Assembly: GCF_002746455.1 (NCBI RefSeq)
Contig: NZ_NWUW01000011.1
Location: 87,677 to 151,676, forward strand
Length of the DNA: 64,000 nucleotides
Direction: 5' to 3'
Source: Bacillus fungorum
GTDB taxonomy: Bacteria > Bacillota > Bacilli > Bacillales > Bacillaceae_G
Positions 8,547-16,532 of the stretch are shown here, piece by piece (positions within the stretch are counted from its first letter, which is position 1; each line of letters begins with the position of its first letter). A model generated the notes under the pieces. That model was not told the origin of the DNA. It saw only the letters and a program-made list of their open reading frames with translations, and did not search any database. The position numbers were made by a program, and so were the translations under genes.

Positions 8547-10293
8547 TCCGTTTTTCCTCCCCTACTTTTTTCGGAATTACAAATAGGATTTTTGTCCCTT
8601 GCTCTAATTCACTTTCAATTTGAAGCATTGTCTCTTTCCCAAATAACCCGATAAGTCGTTCATTAATATTATATAAAGCCGTTCCAGTCCCTTTCTTTGA
8701 GGAAACTACCATTTTTCCTAATTGATCAAGACGTTTCTGCTCGATTCCTTGTCCATTGTCTTTTACTTCAAAGTGAACCATACCCTCTTTTTCAAACACA
8801 TGTACCTCCACTTTGCATACTGGTTGCTTCTTCGGAAAAGCGTGTCGCAATGCATTTTCAACCAATAGTTGAAGAACAAATGGTGGTACTAAAGTTGTCT
8901 TTAGTTCATCCTCGATATACATCTTTACTCCATACTTATTTGGGAACCTTGCTTGTTCTAGTGATAAGTATGCCTGTACATGGTTTAATTCTTGTTCTAG
9001 TGGAATCAATAATTGACGTGCCCCTTGCAAATTACAACGGAAATATACGCTAAGCTGCAGTAATAACTTCCTTGCTTTTTCTACATCTGTTCGGCATAAA
9101 GCTGATACGGTATTAATCGCATTAAATAAAAAATGCGGATTAATTTGTGCTTGTAATGCTTTTATCTCCGCATCTTGCAATAATTTACTTTGCAACTCAG
9201 CTTCACCTAATTCCAGTTGTGTAGAGAATATTTTTGCTAACCCTTCTGCTAATTCCTCTTCCACACGACTTAACTGGTTAGGATTTTTGAAATACAGTTT
9301 TAATGTCCCTATCGTATTTCCATGTGAAGTTAGTGGAATAACAATAGCAGCTTGTAAAGGGCAACCTTCATGTTGGCAATTAATAACCTCACGTGATTTC
9401 GCCTTCATTATTTTCCCTGTGTTTAACACTTCTTTCGATAAACCGGTTATTAAACTATGTGAAGGAATATGGTGATCTGATGCTAATCCAACATGAGCTA
9501 ATATTTTCTCTGTATCTGTTAAGGATACCGCATCTGTTCCTGTAAAGCGGTGAATAATTTGTGCCACATGCTTACACGATTCTTCTGTTAAGCCTTGGCG
9601 AAAATATGGTAATGTTTTGTCAGCAATTCGTAATACTTTATGCGTTTGCAAAGCTTTCGCATTTTCTTCCTGGCGCAAAATAGCTTGTATCATAGACAGT
9701 AAAATAAAACTCCCAAAACTATTTACAAGGATCATTGGTATCGCAATTGTTTTCACAATATTAATTCCATCCTCTACGATTAATAGGATCATAATCATTT
9801 CTAAAGAAACGATAAATACACTTAAAATCGCTGAAAACTTAGGCGTAATTGTACGATTATATTTTTTGAAAATGTATCCAATATACCCTGTTATAACGCC
9901 TGCTAAAATTGATGAAATTGCACAACTTAGCGCTGTCGTCCCGCCAAGCATATAACGGTGAATACCAGCAATTGCTCCTACTCCAATTCCGACAATAGGG
10001 CCACCAAGCAATCCACTAATTCCAACACCCATAATACGTGTATTAGCAATTGTACTCGATGATGAAACACCTTGTAGCCAATTTTCATTCATAATTGTAT
10101 TCCCTGCAATTTCAATTCCTGTGTAATTGCTTACAATTGTAAACACTGAAAAAATACAAATAAGCTTAAGCTTATCTACATACCCATCTTGCTTATGAAG
10201 AAGGCGCCTGAACGTTTTAATATGAGAAAGTAAAAATCCTAAAATAACAATAAGTCCGACACGTTCAATCATCATAAGTACTAAATTTAGCAT
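8524..10293 (-). CDS. lytS: LytS sensor histidine kinase
   Basis: 589 residues. Domains in order: a 5TM-LYT membrane sensor (about 1-205), a GAF domain (about 225-365), a His_kinase region with QINPHFLFNAINT (His387), and an HATPase domain (about 470-580) with the DNGQGI and GTALYNI motifs. Family members sense membrane potential or, in B. subtilis, extracellular pyruvate. The start ATG has AAGGGATGA eight bases upstream. The stop overlaps lytR. It faces the PyrR-controlled MFS gene across a 328-bp gap. Confidence 0.94.
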   Translation of the reverse strand: MLNLVLMMIERVGLIVILGFLLSHIKTFRRLLHKQDGYVDKLKLICIFSVFTIVSNYTGIEIAGNTIMNENWLQGVSSSSTIANTRIMGVGISGLLGGPIVGIGVGAIAGIHRYMLGGTTALSCAISSILAGVITGYIGYIFKKYNRTITPKFSAILSVFIVSLEMIMILLIVEDGINIVKTIAIPMILVNSFGSFILLSMIQAILRQEENAKALQTHKVLRIADKTLPYFRQGLTEESCKHVAQIIHRFTGTDAVSLTDTEKILAHVGLASDHHIPSHSLITGLSKEVLNTGKIMKAKSREVINCQHEGCPLQAAIVIPLTSHGNTIGTLKLYFKNPNQLSRVEEELAEGLAKIFSTQLELGEAELQSKLLQDAEIKALQAQINPHFLFNAINTVSALCRTDVEKARKLLLQLSVYFRCNLQGARQLLIPLEQELNHVQAYLSLEQARFPNKYGVKMYIEDELKTTLVPPFVLQLLVENALRHAFPKKQPVCKVEVHVFEKEGMVHFEVKDNGQGIEQKRLDQLGKMVVSSKKGTGTALYNINERLIGLFGKETMLQIESELEQGTKILFVIPKKVGEEKRSVKSISS

Positions 10294-10409
10294 CTGTGAT
10301 TCATCCCTTTTTATATGAGTTAGTTTTATTATGGGAAAATAATGAAGTGTGCGTCAAGAAGAATGAAATATCTTTTGAAATATTTTACACATCACAATTC
10401 CCTCATTAT

Positions 10410-10438
10410 TTGACAATGTAATAGAAGAGTGATAAAAA
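10410..10438 (+). promoter_or_regulatory. Candidate sigma-A promoter for the PyrR leader and MFS gene
   Basis: TTGACA at 10410-10415 and TAAAAA at 10433-10438 are separated by 17 bp. A perfect TATAAT also occurs at 10447-10452 but lacks a -35. Either would start transcription just before the PyrR-type element at 10455. Confidence 0.55.
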
Positions 10439-10454
10439 TAAAGTAATATAATAC

Positions 10455-10578
10455 AGTCCTTTAATCCAACCCCGTGAGGTTGAGAAGGAAGTCGGAATAT
10501 ACTATACGTATGGTCTTTTTTGGGGATACGTATGCTTTTTTGGCCTTCTCATCATATCTGGTGAGAAGGCCTTTTGTT
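10455..10578 (+). promoter_or_regulatory. PyrR-type RNA attenuator upstream of the MFS gene
   Basis: Three mutually exclusive elements are visible. (1) A PyrR-binding-like hairpin: lower stem TCCTT (10457-10461)/AAGGA (10485-10489), upper stem CAACC (10467-10471)/GGTTG (10478-10482), loop CCGTGA, and a purine bulge. (2) An antiterminator in which TGAGAAGG (10481-10488) pairs with CCTTCTCA (10544-10551), helped by two copies of ATACGTAT (10504-10511, 10526-10533). (3) An intrinsic terminator GGCCTTCTCATCA (10542-10554)/TGGTGAGAAGGCC (10559-10571) followed by TTTTG. This is the logic known from Bacillus pyr operons: UMP-bound PyrR stabilises hairpin 1 and lets the terminator form. Confidence 0.85.
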
Positions 10579-10621
10579 ATTCTTCCATAGCGACTGTAGA
10601 AAAAAATAAGGAGGAGTAATA

Positions 10622-11920
10622 ATGAACGTCACTACTGATGTACAATCAACAATAGAGGAGACGAAAGAGAAAAGATATAAAACATTATTTGGTTCTGCGC
10701 TAGGATATGCAGCGGAAGGTTTAGATATGTTACTCTTATCTTTCGTACTCGTCTACATTTTAAAGGAATTTCATTTAAGCCCTGTTGAAGGTGGAAACTT
10801 AACATTAGCCACCACAATAGGAATGCTAATCGGGTCTTATTTATTTGGATTTATTGCTGATTTATTTGGGCGTATTCGTACGATGGCCTTCACAATCTTA
10901 CTATTTTCACTAGCGACAGCACTCATTTATTTCGCAACAGATTATTGGCAATTATTAATTCTTCGCTTTTTAGTTGGAATGGGAGTTGGTGGTGAATTCG
11001 GGATTGGAATGGCCATCGTAACTGAAACATGGTCTAAAGAAATGCGTGCTAAGGCGACATCAGTTGTTGCACTTGGATGGCAATTTGGCGTATTAGTCGC
11101 TTCACTCCTTCCAGCATTTATCGTCCCACATTTTGGATGGAGAGCTGTTTTCTTATTTGGACTCATTCCCGCTTTATTAGCTGTTTATGTCCGCAAAAGT
11201 TTAAGTGAGCCGAAAATATGGGAACAAAAACAACGATATAAAAAAGAATTGTTACAAAAAGAAGTTGAAGGTACTTTAACAACTACTGAGGCAGAGCAAC
11301 TAAAGCAAATGAAAAAGTTCCCACTTCGAAAGTTATTTGCAAATAAAAAAGTAACGATAACGACAATTGGTCTTATTATTATGTCATTCATCCAGAACTT
11401 CGGATATTATGGGATTTTCACATGGATGCCAACTATTTTAGCGAATAAATATAACTATACATTAGCAAAAGCGAGCGGTTGGATGTTCATCTCTACAATC
11501 GGCATGCTAATTGGAATTGCAACTTTTGGTATTCTAGCCGATAAAATTGGTCGTCGTAAAACTTTTACAATCTATTATGTCGGTGGTACTATATACTGTC
11601 TCATTTACTTCTTCTTATTCACAGATTCAACACTATTATTATGGGGAAGTGCATTGCTTGGATTCTTTGCAAATGGCATGATGGGAGGATTCGGAGCAAT
11701 TTTAGCTGAAAACTATCCTGCTGAAGCTCGTTCTACAGCAGAAAATTTTATTTTCGGTACAGGACGTGGTTTAGCTGGATTTGGACCTGTTATTATCGGT
11801 TTACTCGCTGCAGGTGGTAATATAATGGGAGCACTATCTCTCATCTTTATTATCTATCCAATCGGTTTAGTTACAATGCTATTATGTGTCCCAGAGACAA
11901 AAGATAAAGTATTAGAATAG
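10622..11920 (+). CDS. MFS transporter, probably pyrimidine-regulated
   Basis: 432 residues, 12 predicted membrane segments, with a ~50-residue charged loop in the middle (about 195-240) as in the metabolite/H+ symporter branch of the major facilitator superfamily. Family motifs GFIADLFGRIRTM (loop 2-3) and GILADKIGRRKTF (loop 8-9) are clear, as is RFLVGMGVGGEFG. The best generic match by eye is to aromatic-acid or niacin-type symporters. The upstream PyrR-type attenuator suggests expression rises when UMP is low, so a pyrimidine-pathway substrate such as orotate or a nucleobase is plausible but unproven. An AAGGAGGAG ribosome site precedes the ATG. It is monocistronic. Confidence 0.9.
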   Translation: MNVTTDVQSTIEETKEKRYKTLFGSALGYAAEGLDMLLLSFVLVYILKEFHLSPVEGGNLTLATTIGMLIGSYLFGFIADLFGRIRTMAFTILLFSLATALIYFATDYWQLLILRFLVGMGVGGEFGIGMAIVTETWSKEMRAKATSVVALGWQFGVLVASLLPAFIVPHFGWRAVFLFGLIPALLAVYVRKSLSEPKIWEQKQRYKKELLQKEVEGTLTTTEAEQLKQMKKFPLRKLFANKKVTITTIGLIIMSFIQNFGYYGIFTWMPTILANKYNYTLAKASGWMFISTIGMLIGIATFGILADKIGRRKTFTIYYVGGTIYCLIYFFLFTDSTLLLWGSALLGFFANGMMGGFGAILAENYPAEARSTAENFIFGTGRGLAGFGPVIIGLLAAGGNIMGALSLIFIIYPIGLVTMLLCVPETKDKVLE

Positions 11921-11985
11921 ATTAAAACTATACGAAATGTTTGTTCAAGTACTATCCCCTTCAGGAAGAGTAGTTGGATAAATAG

Positions 11986-12023
11986 AAAAGAGGAAGCATC
12001 TCAAATGAAATGCTTCCTCTTTT
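11986..12023. terminator. Bidirectional terminator, 14-bp perfect stem
   Basis: AAAAGAGGAAGCAT pairs with ATGCTTCCTCTTTT around a 10-base loop, ending the MFS gene and the convergent small gene at 12056-12229. Confidence 0.85.
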
Positions 12024-12055
12024 TATATAAATAAAACATACAATTTGTTTATTCT

Positions 12056-12229
12056 TTATTTTGATTTACTAGCTTTTTGGAACAAGAAGGAAGTTTTATC
12101 TTCTTCTCTTACAATACCTTGTTTTAATGCTAATTCCCCTGCAACTTTAGGTGCTAGCCATAGCATTGGGAATAACAGAATTGATACTGTGACAGCTGTT
12201 ACGACGATGAATGATTGCAACGCATTCAT
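12056..12229 (-). CDS. Small single-pass membrane protein, unknown function
   Basis: 57 residues from the ATG at 12229 (MNALQSFIVV...), chosen because GAGGG lies just upstream; an in-frame ATG at 12244 has no ribosome site. One membrane helix spans about residues 7-27, followed by a basic, lysine-rich cytoplasmic-looking tail (...FQKASKSK). It is on the same strand as nos and 98 bp behind it with no hairpin in between, and it ends at a shared terminator, so it may be the second gene of a nos transcript. I do not recognise the family. An overlapping plus-strand frame is less convincing. Confidence 0.6.
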   Translation of the reverse strand: MNALQSFIVVTAVTVSILLFPMLWLAPKVAGELALKQGIVREEDKTSFLFQKASKSK

Positions 12230-12327
12230 ACTTCCCTCACCCATGTATAAAAGAATCGCTGCAAAACTGCTATCTAACAGGAATTAAAAAAATTTAAATT
12301 TCACGATTGATAACTCTATATTACTAA

Positions 12328-13398
12328 CTATTTATGAAAGAAATTCGGCTTCAAAATTTCATTCGGATACGGTTTATGATAAATATGAGTGGTAGCTGGA
12401 GATAACGGTGGAATGAGCCACACCCAATTGCCCGTTACAACACGACCACAAGCAGCTTCTTGCTTCTCAAATTGCTGAAATTGTTGTGCAGCAGTGTGGT
12501 GATCAACAATACTAACTCCTTGTTTTTTAAAGGAATGTAACACAGCCACGTTTAATTCAATTAATGCCTTATCTTTCCATAAAGTACCGTTTCTCGATGT
12601 ATCTAAATCCATCATCTCCGCAACGGCTGGCAGTAAATTGTAACGATCATGATCCGCTAAATTACGCGCCCCAATCTCCGTTCCCATATACCATCCATTG
12701 AACGGGGCAGCTGTATAGGAAATGCCACCAATTTCTAATCGCATATCTGAAATCATCGGTACTCCATACCATTTTGCTCCAAGTGATGAAATCGGGTATT
12801 CTGGGTGTTCAATTGGTACTTCTTTCACTTCTTTTTTAGGAATTTCTTTATATACAGGTTCTTTTCCATCAACAGAAAATACAAGTGGTAATACATCGAA
12901 ATTCGTACCTTCTCCTTGCCAGCCAAGTTCCTGACAAAAATCTGTAAATGCGGCGGAATGAGAGTCACCAATCACTCCCATTTCTGTTTTATATCCTGCA
13001 TATCGAATCAATTGGTGATTATAAATTCGTATATTATTTTCTTTACCTTGATATTGCTTAAAAATTGTAATTGTCGGTTTCACTTTTCCGTCGTTCGTTG
13101 CATATTTAATATGATGAATTAATGCATTATATACACCTTCCTCATCATTTACTTCACGTGCATCTAATATGTGCATCTTACTCCAAAATAGTCTTCCAAT
13201 ACATCGATTACTATTGCGCCATGCCATGCGCGATCCATGAACAAGTTCTTCAAATGTATGCTCATACGTCCCCGTCTTCTCTATCTCAACTTGAATTTCT
13301 TTCACACGCTCTTCTATGAATTGTTCTTTATTAAGCTCTTTATAGCAAATCGTAATAAAATGACTTGCTTCCTCTATTAATTGTTTCGTTTTACTCAT
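12328..13398 (-). CDS. nos: Nitric oxide synthase oxygenase (bacterial NOS)
   Basis: 356 residues, the usual size of oxygenase-only bacterial NOS. The haem-thiolate ligand is Cys66 in WRNSNRCIGRLFW, and the substrate and pterin region appears as FNGWYMGTEIGARNLAD. It converts L-arginine to NO and citrulline using a general flavodoxin-type reductase, as no reductase domain is fused. In Bacillus, NO protects against oxidative stress and some antibiotics. It is divergent from sodA, an informative pairing because superoxide destroys NO. The short membrane protein gene behind it may be cotranscribed. Confidence 0.97.
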   Translation of the reverse strand: MSKTKQLIEEASHFITICYKELNKEQFIEERVKEIQVEIEKTGTYEHTFEELVHGSRMAWRNSNRCIGRLFWSKMHILDAREVNDEEGVYNALIHHIKYATNDGKVKPTITIFKQYQGKENNIRIYNHQLIRYAGYKTEMGVIGDSHSAAFTDFCQELGWQGEGTNFDVLPLVFSVDGKEPVYKEIPKKEVKEVPIEHPEYPISSLGAKWYGVPMISDMRLEIGGISYTAAPFNGWYMGTEIGARNLADHDRYNLLPAVAEMMDLDTSRNGTLWKDKALIELNVAVLHSFKKQGVSIVDHHTAAQQFQQFEKQEAACGRVVTGNWVWLIPPLSPATTHIYHKPYPNEILKPNFFHK

Positions 13399-13527
13399 AA
13401 ACGATCTCCTTCTATCTCAACAAAACGTTACTACTTTACAGTATAAGCAAAAAGGATAAGAGTCACAAATGAAAGTGAAAGTGTTACTTTTATTGTAATA
13501 TTTTTCAGAAAATTAAAAGGATTACTA

Positions 13528-13556
13528 TTGACTTACATGAAAAATAGGTGTATTTT
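13528..13556 (+). promoter_or_regulatory. Possible sigma-A promoter of sodA
   Basis: TTGACT (13528-13533) and TATTTT (13551-13556) with 17-bp spacing, about 60 bp before the start codon. The -10 is a 4 of 6 match, so this is tentative. Confidence 0.35.
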
Positions 13557-13614
13557 TGACTCAGGTAAATTATTTTTACCTTGACCAACTTTTAAAAAGA
13601 AAGGAGGTAATGTT

Positions 13615-14241
13615 ATGTCTTCATTTCAATTACCAAAGCTTTCATATGACTATGATGAACTAGAGCCGTATATCGATAGCAACACGCTTTCTATTCATCA
13701 TGGAAAGCACCATGCGACATACGTAAACAATTTAAATGCTACTTTAGAAAATTATACGGAATTACATAATAAATCTTTAGAAGAGTTACTATGTAATTTA
13801 GATACTTTACCAAAGGAAATTGTTACAGCTGTCAGAAATAACGGTGGTGGACATTATTGTCATAGTCTTTTTTGGGAAGTAATGAGCCCACGAGGTGGCG
13901 GTGAGCCTAATGGAGACGTTGCAAAAGTCATTGATTATTATTTCAATACCTTTGACAACTTAAAAGATCGGCTGTCCAAAGCAGCTATTAGTCGTTTTGG
14001 TAGTGGATATGGGTGGCTTGTTCTTGACGGTGAAAAACTTTCTGTTATGAGTACACCAAATCAAGATACACCTCTGCAAGAAGGTAAGATTCCATTACTC
14101 GTCATCGATGTATGGGAACACGCCTATTATTTAAAGTATCAAAATCGGCGTCCAGAATTTGTTACCAATTGGTGGCATACAGTGAACTGGGACCAGGTAA
14201 ATGAAAAGTATTTACAAGCAATTCAATCACAAAAACATTAG
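13615..14241 (+). CDS. sodA: Superoxide dismutase, Fe/Mn family (SodA2 type)
   Basis: 208 residues, full length for the family. Metal ligands are His28 in SIHHGKHHATY, the His of HSLFWEV, and the Asp and His of DVWEHAYYLKYQNRR. It dismutates superoxide in the cytoplasm. The B. cereus group carries more than one sodA gene; this one differs from the main MnSOD by several family-atypical positions (for example GGGHYCHSLFW), so it is probably the SodA2 paralog. AAAGGAGG precedes the ATG. Its promoter region is shared with the divergent nos gene. Confidence 0.95.
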   Translation: MSSFQLPKLSYDYDELEPYIDSNTLSIHHGKHHATYVNNLNATLENYTELHNKSLEELLCNLDTLPKEIVTAVRNNGGGHYCHSLFWEVMSPRGGGEPNGDVAKVIDYYFNTFDNLKDRLSKAAISRFGSGYGWLVLDGEKLSVMSTPNQDTPLQEGKIPLLVIDVWEHAYYLKYQNRRPEFVTNWWHTVNWDQVNEKYLQAIQSQKH

Positions 14242-14297
14242 TCGTGCGTATAAGGTAAGTTTGGTAATGTAAAATTAGTATTGTCGAAATCCTCCAG

Positions 14298-14324
14298 AAT
14301 CCCCCGGATTGCCACCGGGGGATT
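14298..14324 (+). terminator. Terminator downstream of sodA
   Basis: AATCCCCCGG and CCGGGGGATT form a 10-bp stem with a 7-base loop, followed by a moderately T-rich stretch. Confidence 0.75.
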
Positions 14325-14329
14325 TATGA

Positions 14330-15217
14330 TTATTTCATTGCATGTATGTAATAACGTAATACTTGTTCTATCTCTATTTTCAACTCTCGGAACGGGAATC
14401 CTAATTCACTAGCTTTTCCATTATGTAATGTACAATTAATCACTTTATTATAAGGCGCTACATTATTTCCTACCTCTTGAACGAGTGCTTTTATTCCCAT
14501 GTTTTCTTCTATGAAATGAATCATTTCTCTAGTAGAAACTACTCCGTTGCTACAAGCATTAATTGGCCCTTCTATGTCCTTCATCCCGCACCAAGCTAAA
14601 AATTCTCCTGCTTCTTTCTCATGTATAAATGACAACTCTCCATCTAAATGCTTCACCGCGACAGGCTCTTGCCCCGCAATATGTTCAACGTAAAATTGTA
14701 ACCTTTTCGTATAATCGTTTTCTCCAATAACAACTGGAAAACGCACTGCAACAACAGGGAATGTTGCTTGTTGAAATAAAACCGCTTCGGCTAATCGCTT
14801 GCCTTCACTATAATTAAAATCCTTCCTATCCCCATACGTAATGGCATACTCATGCGGATTAAAGTTCTCTTCTAACAAGCCTATTTCTGGCTCGTAAACA
14901 GCCATTGAAGATGTCATAACGTATTTCTTCGTTTTTCCTCGTAACACTTCACATATTAACTTCGCTGCATTCGAGCTATAACATAAATTATCGTATACAA
15001 TATCATAACTTTTATCTTCTAGACGCTCTGCTAGTTGTTTTTCGTCTTCTCTATCTACAATCAGTCTTTTTACTGTACTTCCGAAAGAATCTTCTGTAAT
15101 TCCTCTCGTCGCAATCGTTACATCGTGTCCATCATGCAAAAGCGCTTCTACTAAATGTTTACCAAAAAATCTTGTTCCCCCTAGCACCAATACTTTTTTC
15201 AACTTCATCATCCCCAT
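14330..15217 (-). CDS. NAD-dependent epimerase/dehydratase family protein (extended SDR)
   Basis: Up to 295 residues with an N-terminal Rossmann motif VLVLGGTRFFGKHLV, typical of atypical or extended short-chain dehydrogenases. A YxxxK-like pair is seen in FNYSEGKRLAEAV. Substrate unknown; sugar-nucleotide epimerases and isoflavone-reductase-like proteins share this plan. The start is unsettled: the ATG at 15217 has no ribosome site, ATGs at 15211 and 15208 are very close to GGGG, and a TTG at 15202 sits nine bases behind GGGG and would give a protein starting MKKVLVLGG. It is monocistronic and convergent with sodA. Confidence 0.85.
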   Translation of the reverse strand: MGMMKLKKVLVLGGTRFFGKHLVEALLHDGHDVTIATRGITEDSFGSTVKRLIVDREDEKQLAERLEDKSYDIVYDNLCYSSNAAKLICEVLRGKTKKYVMTSSMAVYEPEIGLLEENFNPHEYAITYGDRKDFNYSEGKRLAEAVLFQQATFPVVAVRFPVVIGENDYTKRLQFYVEHIAGQEPVAVKHLDGELSFIHEKEAGEFLAWCGMKDIEGPINACSNGVVSTREMIHFIEENMGIKALVQEVGNNVAPYNKVINCTLHNGKASELGFPFRELKIEIEQVLRYYIHAMK

Positions 15218-15266
15218 TTTGATAAAATGTAAAATACTACCTCTCTATTATAAATGCTCATATATA

Positions 15267-15303
15267 AAAAGCACGGAATTCGTTTAACGATTCCATGCTT
15301 TTC
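15267..15303 (-). terminator. Terminator downstream of the AmiS/UreI gene
   Basis: AAAAGCACGGAAT pairs with ATTCCATGCTTTT with one mismatch; on the minus strand it is followed by a T-rich tail. Confidence 0.75.
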
Positions 15304-15316
15304 TACAGAACATATA

Positions 15317-15907
15317 TTAACGTACTCGATATTTATAAATACAATAACAGAAGTATAAAATAGAAATTACTGATACATAAACCCATAGTTCATATACGAA
15401 TCCCTCTCCCCATACTCCCATAAAATAAAAGAGTGAAGGCAATGTCAATGTTACCCATGATTGTACGAAGGCAATCCTTCCAAGATATTGATTGATATTC
15501 TTTTTTTGTGTATTTAATACAAAGAATAAATACCACAGTAATGCCCACATAAACCACGTTAACGCATTCACAACATCGTGGAATTGAACAAATGAAACAA
15601 CCATATAGAATAAAGCAATAATTGCTACCCAAATACAAAACCACCCTAGACCGCTACTATCCATTCCTTTTATAAAGGTAACACCTACATATAAATAGGT
15701 TAATCCAAATAAGAAAGTAGCTGCATATGAATAAACTGTCCAATTGCTTTGGTCAGAAATCATGATCAAATAGAATGGAATAATAATTTGCAGTGCACCT
15801 ACAAATAAATTAAAAACACCCGCACTTTTCATCTCTGCTTTTCCTAATATAACAAGACTGTTTAAAAATAAAGCTGCACCCGAAAGTAATAATCCTACGT
15901 AACCCAT
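15317..15907 (-). CDS. AmiS/UreI family urea/amide channel
   Basis: 196 residues with six membrane segments and almost no soluble part, matching the AmiS/UreI family (start MGYVGLLLSGAALFLNSLVILGKAE, conserved FNLFVGALQI and the aromatic WFMWALLWYLFFVL). Members are channels for urea or short-chain amides, UreI being the proton-gated urea channel of Helicobacter. No urease or amidase gene is nearby, so the partner enzyme must be elsewhere. GAGGATAT precedes the ATG. An 8-bp inverted repeat (15917-15939) directly before the ribosome site may be an operator or leader hairpin. Confidence 0.9.
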   Translation of the reverse strand: MGYVGLLLSGAALFLNSLVILGKAEMKSAGVFNLFVGALQIIIPFYLIMISDQSNWTVYSYAATFLFGLTYLYVGVTFIKGMDSSGLGWFCIWVAIIALFYMVVSFVQFHDVVNALTWFMWALLWYLFFVLNTQKKNINQYLGRIAFVQSWVTLTLPSLFYFMGVWGEGFVYELWVYVSVISILYFCYCIYKYRVR

Positions 15908-15916
15908 ATATCCTCA

Positions 15917-15939
15917 TGTGAAAACCTTACATTTTCACA
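15917..15939. promoter_or_regulatory. Inverted repeat before the AmiS/UreI gene
   Basis: TGTGAAAA and TTTTCACA, 8-bp arms with a 7-bp spacer, end 10 bases from the start codon. It could be an operator or an RNA hairpin. Upstream of it, 15940-16320 is AT-rich with one more 9-bp inverted repeat (16243-16251/16267-16275) and no gene I can support. Confidence 0.4.
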
Positions 15940-16322
15940 CTGTACCCTCCCCATCTTGTAAAAATTATATTATTTCTTATTCTCCTTCTTATTTACAACT
16001 ACATACAAAGTTTTTTCGAAAATAAGTCAGACTTCCTACCTTAAAAACCAATAAAAAACCCCTTCAATACATGCCATACAGTAATCATGTCAATCGAAAT
16101 GTATCACATGGTAAAAACGCTTTCAATAATGCATAACTCAATTAAAAGCTAATAGGATTATTTGATTATAAACGCACTTTAACAATGATACAAGTATTAG
16201 AATACTCTTCAATATTACATTTTTTATTTCTAGAAAAAATTAATAGAATGATGCATTTTCCCTATCTCATTCTATCAATGATCTGTATAAAATATTGTAC
16301 AATCATATTAAATTAGAAAGGT

Positions 16323-16445
16323 TTGATATATATACCTCCTCATTATCCAAATGAATCTATTATTCATTCAACAGGTGTATTAACAAGAGATCCTACAACA
16401 GTTTCAGCAGTAATAAACATTGTAAATTTAGATGCATATTACTGA
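16323..16445 (+). pseudogene. Remnant of a small protein gene (N-terminal fragment)
   Basis: Forty codons read IYIPPHYPNESIIHSTGVLT and then RDPTTVSAVINIVNLDAYY before a TGA. The text is protein-like and well composed, but there is no ATG and no correctly spaced ribosome site (only a TTG one base behind AAAGG), and it stops abruptly. I read it as the leftover start of a gene for a small secreted or spore-surface protein of the kind common in the cereus group; that assignment is from memory of the motif style and unverified. Confidence 0.45.
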
Positions 16446-16497
16446 CCTCAGGTAACATCATAAAACACAGAATTCATTATATACATACAATAAAAAT

Positions 16498-16522
16498 AAA
16501 GTATCCTATAAAAGAATACTTT
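16498..16522 (-). terminator. Terminator downstream of galE
   Basis: AAAGTATTC and GGATACTTT on the minus strand pair with one G-U, then TTATTTTTATTG follows. Confidence 0.7.
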
Positions 16523-16532
16523 AGTAACTACC

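Noticed and set aside
12045..12287. 80-codon plus-strand frame opposite the small membrane protein
   Set aside because: No ribosome site, and the minus-strand frame has a clear membrane helix, GAGGG site and a matching terminator.
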